Source: JADGOV01 sp963814355
Lineage (GTDB): Bacteria; Actinomycetota; Actinomycetes; JADGOV01
Assembly (NCBI GenBank): GCA_963814355.1
Contig: CAWFCZ010000018.1
Span: 1 to 64,000, forward strand
Length of the DNA stretch: 64,000 nucleotides
Reading direction: 5' to 3'
In this document: positions 18,334-26,912 of the stretch, piece after piece
Layout of the letters: each line of letters begins with the position of its first letter
Position numbering within the stretch: position 1 is the first letter of the stretch
Notes under the pieces: generated by a model
The model's database searches: none
What the model was told of the DNA's origin: nothing
What the model saw: the letters and a program-made list of their open reading frames with translations, nothing else
Program-made: the position numbers and the translations under genes

Positions 18334-18881
18334 TCACGTCGGTGGACTTCGACAACGGCAGCGAGTTCCTGAACAAGGCTGTGATCAAGTGGGCCGCGGA
18401 CATGGAGATCTTCTTCACCCGGTCGCGGCCGTACAAGAAGAACGACCAGGCCACCATCGAGTCCAAGAACAACCACCTCGTGCGCAAGTACGGCTTCTAC
18501 TACCGCTACGACACCGACGCCGAGCGGCAGCTGCTCAACCGGCTCTGGAAGCTCGTCAACGACCGGCTCAACCACCTGACCCCGACCAAGAAGCCCACCG
18601 GCTTCGGCAGCAGCCGCGACGGCCGCCGCACCCGCCTCTACGACAAGCCGGCCACACCGCTGGACCGCCTCCTCGCAGCAGGCGTGCTCTCCCCGGCCCA
18701 GCAGGCCGAACTGACCGCCTACCGCGACAGCCTCAACCCGGCCAAGATCGCCCGCAAGATCGCCGAGCTGCAGATCAGACTGCTCGTCCTGGCCAAGGAG
18801 AAGACCGAACAGCTCTACCTCGCCAGCATCCCCACCGCCCTGCCCGACATCCGCAAAGGCGTCCGCGTCAAGGCCAGCTGA
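18334..18881 (+). pseudogene. Integrase-core transposase, N-terminally truncated
   Basis: C-terminal half of an rve-type (PF00665-like) transposase: VDFDNGSEFLNKAVIKWA holds the second catalytic Asp, NDQATIESKNNHLVRKYGF the Glu, followed by a helical tail and a normal stop. The first catalytic Asp and DNA-binding N-terminus are lost at the junction with the IS66 fragment. Two 26-bp direct repeats follow the stop and probably mark its original end. Confidence 0.7.
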
Positions 18882-18890
18882 CCCACCCAC

Positions 18891-18951
18891 TTCGCGGGCA
18901 TTCCTACATGAGGCACCGAACGGGTTTCGCGGGCATCTTGACGTGAGGCAC
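18891..18951. repeat. Two 26-bp direct repeats
   Basis: TTCGCGGGCAT...GAGGCAC at 18891-18916 and 18926-18951, matching at 21 of 26 positions with a 35-bp period. They lie just downstream of the integrase-core fragment and look like its terminal transposase-binding repeats. Confidence 0.55.
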
Positions 18952-19103
18952 TACGGCAAGGCGAACAGCGCGGAGTCGCTCAACCAAGATCAGGAAAACA
19001 CCCGATTTCGTTCCGTTGCTACGGCAACCCCGGGTGGTCACGGTCGCACGCCGGCTCAAGGGCGATGCCGTCGACTGACGCCGCGGCGAGCAAGACTACG
19101 CGG

Positions 19104-19424
19104 TCAGCCGACGTCTGGGGTGAGCTCGAAGCGCGGGCGGTCTTCCTCCCGGACGAGGTCCAGATAGTCGGGGTTGCGGGCGATGAAGCCGCGGACGTAG
19201 GGGCAGAACGGCAGGACGGCGAGGCCACGGCGGCGGATGTCGTCGAGCGCCTCGGCGACCAGGCGCTTGGCCAGCCCTTGGCCGGCGAACGCGGGCTCGG
19301 TCTCGGTGTGGGTGAAAGCGATCTGGCCTGGCTGGAGCTTGTAGGCGGTGAAGCCGGCGACGGTGTCCTCGTCGAAGATCTCGTAGCGGTTCTCGGACGG
19401 GTTGTCCTGCACGGTGGTGCTCAT
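19104..19424 (-). CDS. GNAT-type acetyltransferase (YjdJ-like)
   Basis: 106 residues. Small GNAT fold of the PF14542 type: GFTAYKLQPGQIAFTHTETEPAFAGQGLAKRLV contains the acetyl-CoA loop (GQGLAKRL), followed by VLPFCPYVRGFIARNPDY, typical of this family. ATG start with GAGGAA upstream; overlaps the previous gene by ATGA. Last gene of the pirin/nitroreductase operon. Substrate unknown; such proteins are often co-located with stress genes. Confidence 0.8.
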   Translation of the reverse strand: MSTTVQDNPSENRYEIFDEDTVAGFTAYKLQPGQIAFTHTETEPAFAGQGLAKRLVAEALDDIRRRGLAVLPFCPYVRGFIARNPDYLDLVREEDRPRFELTPDVG

Positions 19425-19954
19425 GTGATGTTCCTCAGTGCCGGTTCTTCCGGAGCCGGCGCGCAATGCCCAGGCGAGGGAACGGTGTGGCGGCTGACGA
19501 TGGAGATGCGGTTGAAGGTGTTGATGGTGATCGCGGTCCAGGCGACGGCGGAGAACTCGTCGGCGGACAGGTGCCTCCGGGCCTCGGTGTAGTCCTGCTC
19601 CTGGGCGCGGGGGCCGGGCAGGGTGGTGATCGATTCGGCGAGGGTCAGCGCCGCGCGTTCCTTGTCGGTGAACAGGGCGGTATCGCGCCAGGCCGGGAGG
19701 ACGGCGATGCGTTGGTGGCTTTCCCCTTCGGCCAGGGCGTCTGCGACGTGCACGTCGAGGCAGGCGGCGCAGCCGTTGAGCTGGGAAACCCGGATGTTGA
19801 GCAGTTCAACCAGGACTCGGTCCAGCCCGGCTTCCTGTGCCGTCTTCATAACCGTTCGGGCGACGGCGATCTGCGCGCGGTACGCCCCCCGACCCTGAAT
19901 GTCGATCCGTACTGGAGCGGCGTCGTTGCTCCCGCCGCCGTGGTCTCCGCTCAC
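19421..19954 (-). CDS. Carboxymuconolactone decarboxylase/AhpD-like protein
   Basis: 177 residues. AhpD fold: LVELLNIRVSQLNGCAACLDVHV carries the CxxC and downstream His of the peroxidase-type active site, then ALTLAESITTLP and a helical C-terminus ending in ITINTFNRISIVSR. Probable thiol-dependent alkylhydroperoxidase-like role in the cytosol. Ten bases downstream of the pirin stop and overlapping the acetyltransferase gene, so part of the same operon. Confidence 0.85.
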   Translation of the reverse strand: MSGDHGGGSNDAAPVRIDIQGRGAYRAQIAVARTVMKTAQEAGLDRVLVELLNIRVSQLNGCAACLDVHVADALAEGESHQRIAVLPAWRDTALFTDKERAALTLAESITTLPGPRAQEQDYTEARRHLSADEFSAVAWTAITINTFNRISIVSRHTVPSPGHCAPAPEEPALRNIT

Positions 19955-19964
19955 CGGTTGCCGC

Positions 19965-20912
19965 TCACCGGGTGCCTGGTCCCTGCTGCCAGTACGGGGC
20001 CTTGGTGGGGATCCGTGGCAGCGCGGAGGCCACTGTGCCGAACCGGTCGTCCTGCGCGGCCCATGAGGCGTACGCCGCGTCGATCTCCTGGTGGGTGCGT
20101 CCGACGAAGTTCCACCACATCACGATGGGGTCCTCGAACGGCTCGCCGCCGATGAGCAGCGCGCGGGTGGGCTCGCGGACGTCGACGGTGAGCTCGTCCC
20201 GGCCTCGGCCGAGGTAGCCCAGCTTGCCCGGTTCCAGGGGCGTGCCGGCGATCGCGACGGCCCCGTCAAGGACGACGATCCCGTACTCGAATCCGGGCCG
20301 GAGCGGCACCGTGGTGGGCCGGTGCAGCCTCAGGTCGACACCGACCAGAGGCGTGTCGTGCCGCGCGGGGCTGCGAGAGCCGTCGAGCGCTCCGATCAGG
20401 ACGGTCGCGACGCCGCCGTCCAGATCGGTCTGCGGCAGGGCCGGGTGGTGCTCGAACGCGGCGGCGCCGTGCCGGGTGACCTCCGGCAGCGCCACCCACA
20501 GCTGGATGCCTTCCAGCGTCCCCCGGTAGTGGCCCGTGGCCTCCTCGGCGTGGGAGACGGCGTCGCCGGCGGTCATCAAATTGAGCTGACCCGGCTTGAT
20601 GACCTGCTCAGAACCGAGGCTGTCGCGGTGCAGCACCTCCCCGTCGAGCAGCCAGGTGACGGTCTGCAGGCCGATGTGCGGATGCGGTCCGACGTCCAGG
20701 CCGCTGTTTTCGGTGACATCAGCCGGCCCCATGTGGTCGGCGAAGCACCACGCTCCGACGGTGCGGCGCCCCCTTCGGGGCAGCGCTCGCCGGACCCGCA
20801 CCTTCCCGACGAACTCATCCCGGCTGTCGCTGACCTGCAGGCACGCCGCGCTGGGCTGGCCGCAGTCGGCGGTGGTCGGCGGGGCGTCGATGGTGCTTAC
20901 CGGACCGCTCAT
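19965..20912 (-). CDS. Pirin family protein (first copy)
   Basis: 315 residues, double-cupin pirin. Metal-binding His residues are in GPHPHIGLQTVTWLLDGE, with a second cluster near DAVSHAEEATG; C-terminal cupin LRPGFEYGIVVLDG and a pirin-type tail (EPFEDPIVMWWNFVGRTHQEI). Pirins bind Fe and some have quercetinase activity or act as redox-sensing cofactors. Start ATG with GGAAGGATG upstream. Between nitroreductase and AhpD-like genes in the MarR-linked operon. Confidence 0.88.
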   Translation of the reverse strand: MSGPVSTIDAPPTTADCGQPSAACLQVSDSRDEFVGKVRVRRALPRRGRRTVGAWCFADHMGPADVTENSGLDVGPHPHIGLQTVTWLLDGEVLHRDSLGSEQVIKPGQLNLMTAGDAVSHAEEATGHYRGTLEGIQLWVALPEVTRHGAAAFEHHPALPQTDLDGGVATVLIGALDGSRSPARHDTPLVGVDLRLHRPTTVPLRPGFEYGIVVLDGAVAIAGTPLEPGKLGYLGRGRDELTVDVREPTRALLIGGEPFEDPIVMWWNFVGRTHQEIDAAYASWAAQDDRFGTVASALPRIPTKAPYWQQGPGTR

Positions 20913-20943
20913 CGCGTCATCCTTCCACTGGGTGTTCACAGGG

Positions 20944-21537
20944 TCAGGCCGCCTGCAGCTGCCCGGCGGGCAGCAGCAACGCCCCGAGCGGCTGCCGGGT
21001 ACGCAGCGCGGTCTCGCGCGAGGCGAACGGTTCGGGAAGCTCAGCGTGCGGGTTCCGGCGCCCGACCGCAACGACGACGAGCGGCTGCAAGCTGGCGTCC
21101 AGCCCGAACTCGGCCGCGGCCGCCGCGGCGCCGAACCCACCGAGCTGGTGAATCTGCAGCCCACCGGACTGTGCCTGCACGCTGAGCGTGGCGACGGCCT
21201 GCCCGGTGTCGTACAGCGCCCACGGCCGACCCCGGCCCGTTTCGTCGACGGTCTGCGCGGCGACCAGGAGCAGCGCGCTCGCCGCGTACGCCCAGCTGCG
21301 GTTGCCCTCGGTGAGGGTGCCGAGCAGCCTGGTGAACGCCTCCTCGCCGCGGCGGGTGACGACGAACCGCCACGGTTGGGTGTTGTTCGCCGACGGCGCC
21401 CAGCGGGCCGCTTCCAGCAGCGCGGAGAGTGCGTCGTCGTCCAGCACGTGAGCGGTGTCAAAACCACGCGGGCTCCACCGCTGCGCCAGCAGCGGGTGGA
21501 CCGGCACCGACGTCGAGGCGGTCTTCAGCGAGGTCAT
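20944..21537 (-). CDS. Nitroreductase family protein
   Basis: 197 residues, FMN-dependent. FMN-binding RWSPRGFD near the N-terminus and ARWAPSANNTQPWRFVV; C-terminal GLDASLQPLVVVAVGRRN. Expected to reduce nitroaromatics or quinones with NAD(P)H. The operon also holds two pirins and an AhpD-like protein beside a MarR regulator, which fits detoxification of aromatic electrophiles. ATG at 21537 with GGGAG upstream. Confidence 0.85.
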   Translation of the reverse strand: MTSLKTASTSVPVHPLLAQRWSPRGFDTAHVLDDDALSALLEAARWAPSANNTQPWRFVVTRRGEEAFTRLLGTLTEGNRSWAYAASALLLVAAQTVDETGRGRPWALYDTGQAVATLSVQAQSGGLQIHQLGGFGAAAAAAEFGLDASLQPLVVVAVGRRNPHAELPEPFASRETALRTRQPLGALLLPAGQLQAA

Positions 21538-21577
21538 GGCGATAGCGCTCCCAGTTGAAGGAATGGTTTGCAGGTGG

Positions 21578-22345
21578 TCAGGCGAGAGCGGCGTGCATCT
21601 CCCACACGAGGAGCTCGGCGGGCTCAACAGCGCTAACACGCTGGCCGCCGGTTGCGGTGAACCGGACGGCGTCGCCGCTGGCCAACTCTCCGACGCCCTC
21701 CAGCGACACGGTTCCACGGGGCAGGAACAGGTGGAGAAACGGCGCCTCCGGCAAGGTGATGCTCTCCCCCGGCTGAAGCCGGGCGGCGTACAGCGCGGCG
21801 TGCCGGTTCTTGATCCGGATGGCCGCGGCGCCGTCGTGCGCGGACATGCCGGACGCGACCGGGACGAGCCCGCCGGCCAGCAACTCGTCGTCGATCTCCA
21901 GTTGCTCGTAGCCGGGGGTGATACTGGGCCCGTCGGGGACGACCCACATCTGCACGAAGTGGACCGGTTCGCTGTGGGAGTCGCCGCCGCGCAGCCGCCA
22001 GGAGTCGTTCTTCTCCGAGTGCAGGATGCCGGTGCCCGCGCTCATCCGCTGGGCGAGGCCCGGGTAGATCACTCCGGAGTGCCCCGTGGAGTCCTGGTGC
22101 ACCAGGGAGCCCTGCATCACCCAGGTGACGATCTCCATGTCGCGGTGCGGGTGCGTCTCGAAACCGAAGCCGGGCGTCACGACGTCGTCGTTGTTGACCA
22201 GCAGCAGCCCGTGATGGGTGTTGGCCCGGTCGTAGTGGTGCCCGAAGGAGAACGAGTGCTTCGAGTCCAACCAGCCGATCTCGGTCTTGAACCGCTCGTT
22301 GGCACGGCGCACGTCGACCCGCGGCGCGGAACTGTTGGTGGACAT
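21578..22345 (-). CDS. Pirin family protein (second copy)
   Basis: 255 residues. FETHPHRDMEIVTWVMQGS and AGTGILHSEKND supply the cupin metal ligands; KHSFSFGHHYDRAN is the family N-terminus (YhhW-like quercetinase group). Differs clearly from the first copy, so not a recent duplication. First gene of the minus-strand operon; its ATG lies 98 bp from the divergent MarR gene, and the palindrome at 22383-22413 lies between them. Confidence 0.88.
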   Translation of the reverse strand: MSTNSSAPRVDVRRANERFKTEIGWLDSKHSFSFGHHYDRANTHHGLLLVNNDDVVTPGFGFETHPHRDMEIVTWVMQGSLVHQDSTGHSGVIYPGLAQRMSAGTGILHSEKNDSWRLRGGDSHSEPVHFVQMWVVPDGPSITPGYEQLEIDDELLAGGLVPVASGMSAHDGAAAIRIKNRHAALYAARLQPGESITLPEAPFLHLFLPRGTVSLEGVGELASGDAVRFTATGGQRVSAVEPAELLVWEMHAALA

Positions 22346-22382
22346 AGGGTCTCCGGTCCCGAGGCCATCAGGATGATGACGT

Positions 22383-22413
22383 GTCATGTACGTGCTTGGT
22401 GAACGTACATGAC
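22383..22413. promoter_or_regulatory. Palindromic operator for the MarR regulator
   Basis: Perfect 10-bp inverted repeat GTCATGTACG (22383-22392) and CGTACATGAC (22404-22413) with 11-bp spacer, in the divergent region between marR and pirin. Symmetry and position fit a MarR-family dimer site controlling both directions; the assignment is inference. Confidence 0.7.
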
Positions 22414-22443
22414 TCGTCATTCATTCCGCCGTACGATGAACCC

Positions 22444-22914
22444 GTGACCACGGCACGGTGGCTCAGCCCGCCCGAGCAACGCGCGTGGCGGGCGTACCTG
22501 CGGATGCAGTCGGGCCTGGCGGCCGCGCTGAACCGCCAGCTGCAATCCGCGTGCGGGCTCTCACTGTCCGACTTCGACGTGCTCGTGCGGCTCAGCGAAG
22601 CCGACCACGGCCGGCTCCGGCCCTTCCAGCTGGAGCACGACCTGCAGTGGCAGCAGAGCCGGCTGTCTCACCAGCTGACCCGCATGCAGCGCCGCGGCCT
22701 CATCACGCGGAAGGAGTGCCACGAGGACCGGCGAGGTTCCTACGTCACCCTTACCGACGCCGGCCGCGTAGCCATCACGCTGGCCGCGCCGGCACACGTC
22801 GACGCAGTACGCCAGCTGGTGTTCAACCGCCTCACCCCCGACGAGGTCACTCAGCTCGAGCGATTCAGCACCCACGTCCTCACCGAACTCGACCGCACCG
22901 CGGCCGCGACATGA
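22444..22914 (+). CDS. MarR-family transcriptional regulator
   Basis: 156 residues. Winged helix: LSLSDFDVLVRLSEA, LQWQQSRLSHQLTRMQRRGLI (recognition helix), TRKECHEDRRGSYVTLTDAG (wing). Starts at GTG 22444. Divergent from the pirin-nitroreductase-pirin-AhpD-GNAT operon with a perfect palindrome between; probably represses the operon and itself and is relieved by an electrophile or aromatic ligand. One Cys in the wing-side KECHED and one in SACGLSL could serve redox sensing. Confidence 0.88.
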   Translation: MTTARWLSPPEQRAWRAYLRMQSGLAAALNRQLQSACGLSLSDFDVLVRLSEADHGRLRPFQLEHDLQWQQSRLSHQLTRMQRRGLITRKECHEDRRGSYVTLTDAGRVAITLAAPAHVDAVRQLVFNRLTPDEVTQLERFSTHVLTELDRTAAAT

Positions 22915-23174
22915 GCCAGCCGGCGCTCACCGTCATGCCACTGACGCGGAGCCGGGGTCAGCGACTCCCGCCGGACGACTGCACGCCAGACTCTCCGGAT
23001 GCGCGGCCGGTCCCGCCTACGGCGGGAACCACAGCCGTCGCCGCTGCTGTGCGGCTGTGGACCGCGCGGTTCCGCGGGAACGGCGGAAGCGGAGGCGGGC
23101 TGGCTCAACGGGCCGAGATATGGTGTTCGCCGATCATCCGGGTGGCCGGTGTGGCCGGGCCCGCCGTTAGGCCG

Positions 23175-23336
23175 TCGCGGGCGGAGAACTACGCGGCCGG
23201 CAACCCGCACCTGGTCGCCAAGCAGGCCCGGATCGGGTTCGCCCAGGCGCTGGGCGGCGGGCTGGTCGCCGCGATCGACGGGATGCGGTTCGTGGTCCCG
23301 GTGCCCAGCGCGTACGCCCGCCCCAACCGCAAGTAC
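23175..23336 (+). pseudogene. Tn3-family transposase fragment
   Basis: About 50 residues reading ENYAAGNPHLVAKQARIGF, QALGGGLVAAIDGMRFVV and YARPNRKY, typical of the C-terminal catalytic region of Tn3-family transposases. Nothing else of the gene is present. It is fused in frame to a valyl-tRNA synthetase fragment. Confidence 0.7.
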
Positions 23337-23363
23337 AGCGGCGGCCAGCGCGTCAAGCTGCAC

Positions 23364-23577
23364 CTGCGACCGCAGGGCCCCGAGATCACCGGCACCTGGA
23401 CCTTCTCGACGCTGTTGCGCAGCCTGCTGGCCGAGGACTGGGAGCCCTGGAGCACGATCAGCGTCAACGGCTGGATCCTCGATCCTGACCGGAAGAAGAT
23501 GTCGAAGTCGAAGGGCAACGTGCTCACGCCGGCGCAGCTCGTCGAGGAGTTCGGCGCCGACGGGCTTCGCTACTGGT
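23364..23577 (+). pseudogene. valS fragment (KMSKS region)
   Basis: About 70 residues of valyl-tRNA synthetase: LRPQGPEITGTWTFSTLLRS, WILDPDRKKMSKSKGNVLTP (class I KMSKS loop), EEFGADGLRYW. Both ends are missing. It follows a Tn3 fragment in the same frame, so it looks like a captured piece left at a transposition scar rather than part of a working synthetase. Confidence 0.75.
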
Positions 23578-23749
23578 GTTGTCGCGGTGCGCACTAAATG
23601 GACACCGTTCGATTCTCCTGGCTGGGGCTGGCTCGTGAGAAGCCGTCCTGGCGAGGGTCCCTGGTTGGTGGCGTCGCGCCACGGTTGTCGGCGAGCCCCA
23701 CCGCCATCGCGTCCGGTCATCGTAACCGGGCATGGGCCCGCGGCGTACC

Positions 23750-25012
23750 TCAGAGCTTGTGCAGGACCACCTCGGGAGCCGCGTCGGCGATCTCCAGGAT
23801 TCGGTTGTACTTCGCGACGCGCTCACCGCGCGCGGGCGCTCCGGACTTCAGCTCCCCGCACCCGGAGCCCACGGCGAGGTCGGCGATGAACGAGTCCTCG
23901 GTCTCACCGGAGCGATGCGAGATCATCGCTGCGTAACCCGCCTCTCGGCACACCGTGAGCGCCTCGAGGGTCTCTGTGACAGTTCCGATCTGATTGACCT
24001 TGATCAGCGCGGCGTTGCCGACGTTCCGGCTGATTGCGTCGCGGATGACGGCTGGGTTGGTGACGAAGATGTCGTCGCCGACCAGCTGCGTGGTCTCCCC
24101 GAGCCGTCGGGTCAGCTCGGTCCAGCCGTCCCAGTCGTCCTCGGCCAGCCCGTCCTCGATGCTCCAGATCGGGAATCGCTCCACCAGCTCGGCGTAGTAG
24201 TCGACCATCTCGCCGGTGCTCAAGGCCTTGCCTGCGACGTGGTAGGTGCCGTCGCGGTAGAACTCGCTGGCGGCGGGATCCAGCGCGATCGCGACTCCAT
24301 TCCGGCCGGGGCTGTAGCCGGCGTCCTTGATCGCAGCCACCAGGGTGTCCAGCACGTCCTCCGGCATCGCAATGTCGGGGGCGAACCCGCCCTCATCCCC
24401 GAGACCGGTGGCGAACCCTGCGGCTGTCAGCCGGGACTTCAACGCCGCGTACACCTCAGCGCCCGCGCGGACTGCCTCGGCGTAGCTGGGAGCTCCGATC
24501 GGTGCGAGCATGAACTCCTGGAAGTCCAGAGTGTTCGGGGCGTGGGCGCCGCCGTTGACCACGTTGAAGTGCGGCACCGGAAGGGTCGGAGTGACCCCTG
24601 GCGGGGTGAGGTAGCGCCACAGCGGCCTGTCCTCGGCTGCGGCGAACGCTCGGGCCGCGGCCATCGAGATCCCGATGATCGCGTTGGCCCCCAGATTGGA
24701 CTTGTTCGCGGTGCCGTCCAGGTCGATCAGCGCGCGGTCCAGTTCGCCGAGGTCGGCGAACGTTCGCGCGTTCAGCGCGGGACCAGTGGTGTCGTTGACG
24801 TTGGCCACCGCGGTCCTGGTGCCTTTGCCACCGAACCGCGCGGCGTCGTCGTCGCGGAGCTCGACCGCTTCTCCTGACCCGGTCGAGGCGCCCGAGGGGA
24901 CGCCCGCTCGACATTGGATGCCGTCTGTAGTTCGCAGTGTCACCGCCACGGTCGGGCGTCCGCGCGAGTCGAGGATCTCCACCCCGTGAACGGATTCGAT
25001 CGTGATGGGCAT
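23750..25012 (-). CDS. eno: Enolase (accessory copy)
   Basis: 420 residues, full length. Interconverts 2-phosphoglycerate and phosphoenolpyruvate. All signatures are present: ILDSRGRPTV, SGASTGSGEAVELRD, metal ligands near IALDPAASEFY, SIEDGLAEDDWDGW and VGDDIFVTNP, catalytic Lys in ALIKVNQIGT, and SHRSGETEDSFIADL. ATG with GAGGGAG upstream. It lies at the edge of a metal/arsenic resistance block, not in the usual ftsB/mazG context of the housekeeping gene, so probably an accessory copy carried on the island. A glycolytic link to arsenate (arseno-phosphoglycerate chemistry) is possible but speculative. Confidence 0.92.
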   Translation of the reverse strand: MPITIESVHGVEILDSRGRPTVAVTLRTTDGIQCRAGVPSGASTGSGEAVELRDDDAARFGGKGTRTAVANVNDTTGPALNARTFADLGELDRALIDLDGTANKSNLGANAIIGISMAAARAFAAAEDRPLWRYLTPPGVTPTLPVPHFNVVNGGAHAPNTLDFQEFMLAPIGAPSYAEAVRAGAEVYAALKSRLTAAGFATGLGDEGGFAPDIAMPEDVLDTLVAAIKDAGYSPGRNGVAIALDPAASEFYRDGTYHVAGKALSTGEMVDYYAELVERFPIWSIEDGLAEDDWDGWTELTRRLGETTQLVGDDIFVTNPAVIRDAISRNVGNAALIKVNQIGTVTETLEALTVCREAGYAAMISHRSGETEDSFIADLAVGSGCGELKSGAPARGERVAKYNRILEIADAAPEVVLHKL

Positions 25013-25168
25013 CGTGGCTTCTCCCTCGTCCCAGCTGACTGTCGATGATTTCCACTCTCGCGGACTCTGACCACTCGCGGAAGGGTCCGACGACATGGCT
25101 CTCAACTCCGCTCTTGGGCGGCGACACCGGCCTGGGACGGCTGGGCTACACCCAGTCCGCTCCTGACG
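25013..25168. other. Spacer upstream of enolase
   Basis: Holds the enolase ribosome binding site and presumably its promoter; nothing else recognised. Confidence 0.4.
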
Positions 25169-26125
25169 CTACTCCCGCGGGGCCACGCCGCACTCCGACT
25201 CAAGGGTTACGTTCGCTATAGCGAACCGATGTTCGAGGACAGCCCTGACCTGGTCCGTGGTCTCCTGGGCTTCACGAAGGCTGGGCTCGCCGTCGAGGAC
25301 GATGTGGGCGGACAAGGCCGGGACGTCGGAGGCAAGGTTCCACAGGTGCAGGTGGTGGACGTCGGTGATGCCGTCCACGTCGAGCACGGCCGCACGGATC
25401 AGCGCGGGGTCCAGCCCTCTGGGGCTGCCTTCCATGAGGACGTGCGTGGTCTCGCGCAGGAGCCCCCAGCCGGCAACGAGGACCAGCAGCGCGGTGGTGA
25501 TGGAGGCGACCGCGTCGGCACGCATCCATCCCCAGCCGAGGATAAGCACACCGGCGATGGTCGCGCCCAGTGAACCGACGGCGTCGGTGGCGAGGTGGGC
25601 GAAGGAGGCGCGCATGTTCAGGCTCTCGCCTTGGGATCGGTGGACCACGATCGCGCTGCCGGCGTTGACCAGGAGGCCGAGGGTCGCGATAGCGACGAGG
25701 CCTCCGCCGGCCACGGCTGTCGGTTCCCGTAAGCGGGCCACGCTCTCGACGATGATCCAGGCGCCAGCGGCGAGCAGCATCAACGCGCTCATCTGGGCTG
25801 CGAGCACGTCGGCTCGCGCGAAGCCGAAGCTATGCCGGCTGCTGACGGCACGGCCAGCCAGCACCAGTGCTCCGAGCGCGATGCCGAGCCCGGCTACGTC
25901 CGAGACCAGGTGTACGGCGTCGGCGAGCAACGCCAACGAGCCGAAGACGAAGCCGCCGATGACTTCGACCACGAGGAGTCCGGCGTTGACACCCAACGCC
26001 CAGCCCAGGGCACGCCGTTGACCGGTACGGGCGAGATCCGGAGCGTGGACGTAGGCATGCTCGACCCCCGGCACGAAGGTGGCGTCGGACCGAGTTCCCT
26101 CAGGGTCCGTGGTCGGGGGTGACAT
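25169..26125 (-). CDS. Cation diffusion facilitator (CzcD-like)
   Basis: 318 residues. Six predicted membrane helices and a cytosolic C-terminal domain. Transport-site residues: HLVSD (helix 2) and HLATDAVGS (helix 5), the HxxxD pairs of zinc-type CDF exporters. The C-terminal domain has DVHHLHLWNLASDVPALSAH, typical of the CzcD/ZitB group. Proton-driven efflux of Zn, Cd or Co is the family role. Located between enolase and the OsmC/thioredoxin/permease operon, all on the minus strand. Confidence 0.9.
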   Translation of the reverse strand: MSPPTTDPEGTRSDATFVPGVEHAYVHAPDLARTGQRRALGWALGVNAGLLVVEVIGGFVFGSLALLADAVHLVSDVAGLGIALGALVLAGRAVSSRHSFGFARADVLAAQMSALMLLAAGAWIIVESVARLREPTAVAGGGLVAIATLGLLVNAGSAIVVHRSQGESLNMRASFAHLATDAVGSLGATIAGVLILGWGWMRADAVASITTALLVLVAGWGLLRETTHVLMEGSPRGLDPALIRAAVLDVDGITDVHHLHLWNLASDVPALSAHIVLDGEPSLREAQETTDQVRAVLEHRFAIANVTLESECGVAPRE

Positions 26126-26190
26126 GGCGGGACTCCTACCTCGTGTTGGAGGAGATCAGGCGGGCGGACGTTGTCCGCCCGCGACCTTGG

Positions 26191-26649
26191 CTAGTGCTTC
26201 GGCGTCGTCGGCACCGCGGTGACGGTGCCGTCCACGTCGCACACCGAGGCCAGCGTGTTGTAGACGGTGCCAAACCTCCGCAGGTTGGTGTGGACCAGCT
26301 CGATGCGGCGCGGCGGCTCCTCGGTGGTGATGCGCAGGTCGTACCGCACCGAGACGAACTTCGGGGGCGCGTCCTGCCTGCGAATGACGACGTCGACCGC
26401 GGCGTCGTCGTACTCGAAACCCAGCAGGGCGCCAGAGCGGGCCAGGTTCTTGAGCAGGCAGGCGGCGAAGGCGCTGCCGAGCAGGTCCGCCGGTCCCGGT
26501 GCGCCGGTGGGTGGTGTCGCCCAGCCCGCGTCGAGCGGGATGGGGCTCTGCGCGGCGGTGACCTCGGCGGCGCCGCCGTGGGTTGCCCGCGCGCTCACCC
26601 GGTACTCCAACGGCGCGGCACCTCCCCCGCCGGCAGCCACCGTGCTCAT
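26191..26649 (-). CDS. OsmC-family peroxide-reducing protein
   Basis: 152 residues. OsmC/Ohr fold: PADLLGSAFAACLLKNLARS carries the first redox Cys and ASVCDVDGTV the second, the usual spacing for organic hydroperoxide reduction. Start ATG overlaps the thioredoxin stop (ATGA), so translation is coupled. With the mini-thioredoxin upstream it forms a thiol-redox pair downstream of the ArsP-like permease. Confidence 0.8.
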   Translation of the reverse strand: MSTVAAGGGGAAPLEYRVSARATHGGAAEVTAAQSPIPLDAGWATPPTGAPGPADLLGSAFAACLLKNLARSGALLGFEYDDAAVDVVIRRQDAPPKFVSVRYDLRITTEEPPRRIELVHTNLRRFGTVYNTLASVCDVDGTVTAVPTTPKH

Positions 26650-26891
26650 GACGAGGACGCGGCTGTCAGAAGCTGCTTGATCTCCGCTGGCTTCGGGACG
26701 CGGCCCGAGACCAGGACCTTCTCGTCGACCACGAGGCCGGGGGTGGACATGATGCCGTAGCCCATGATCGTCGGATAGTCCTCGACCTTCTCCACGGTGG
26801 CATCCATGCCGAGTTGGTCGAGCGCCTCCCTGGTGGCGCGTTCCAGGTTCTTGCAGTTGTTGCAGCCGGGGCCGAGGATCTTGATGATCAT
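26646..26891 (-). CDS. Mini-thioredoxin (redox-active disulfide protein 2-like)
   Basis: 81 residues; short thioredoxin fold with active site GPGCNNCKNLE (CxxC) and the cis-Pro loop MSTPGLVVDEKVLVSG. Such mini-thioredoxins commonly sit beside UPF0718/ArsP permeases, as here (21 bp downstream). Probably delivers or receives thiol-bound substrate or electrons for the permease; the partner role is inference from repeated gene neighbourhoods. Confidence 0.88.
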   Translation of the reverse strand: MIIKILGPGCNNCKNLERATREALDQLGMDATVEKVEDYPTIMGYGIMSTPGLVVDEKVLVSGRVPKPAEIKQLLTAASSS

Positions 26892-26912
26892 GACCGTGTT
26901 CCTTTCTGTGGT

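Noticed and set aside
22917..23597. A continuous frame that could be called a novel 227-residue protein
   Set aside because: It is a chimera of an unknown N-terminus, a Tn3 transposase piece and a ValRS piece; better described as two fragments.
23600..23640. GTTCGATTC resembling a tRNA T-loop
   Set aside because: Flanking bases do not form a T-stem or acceptor stem; no cloverleaf found.
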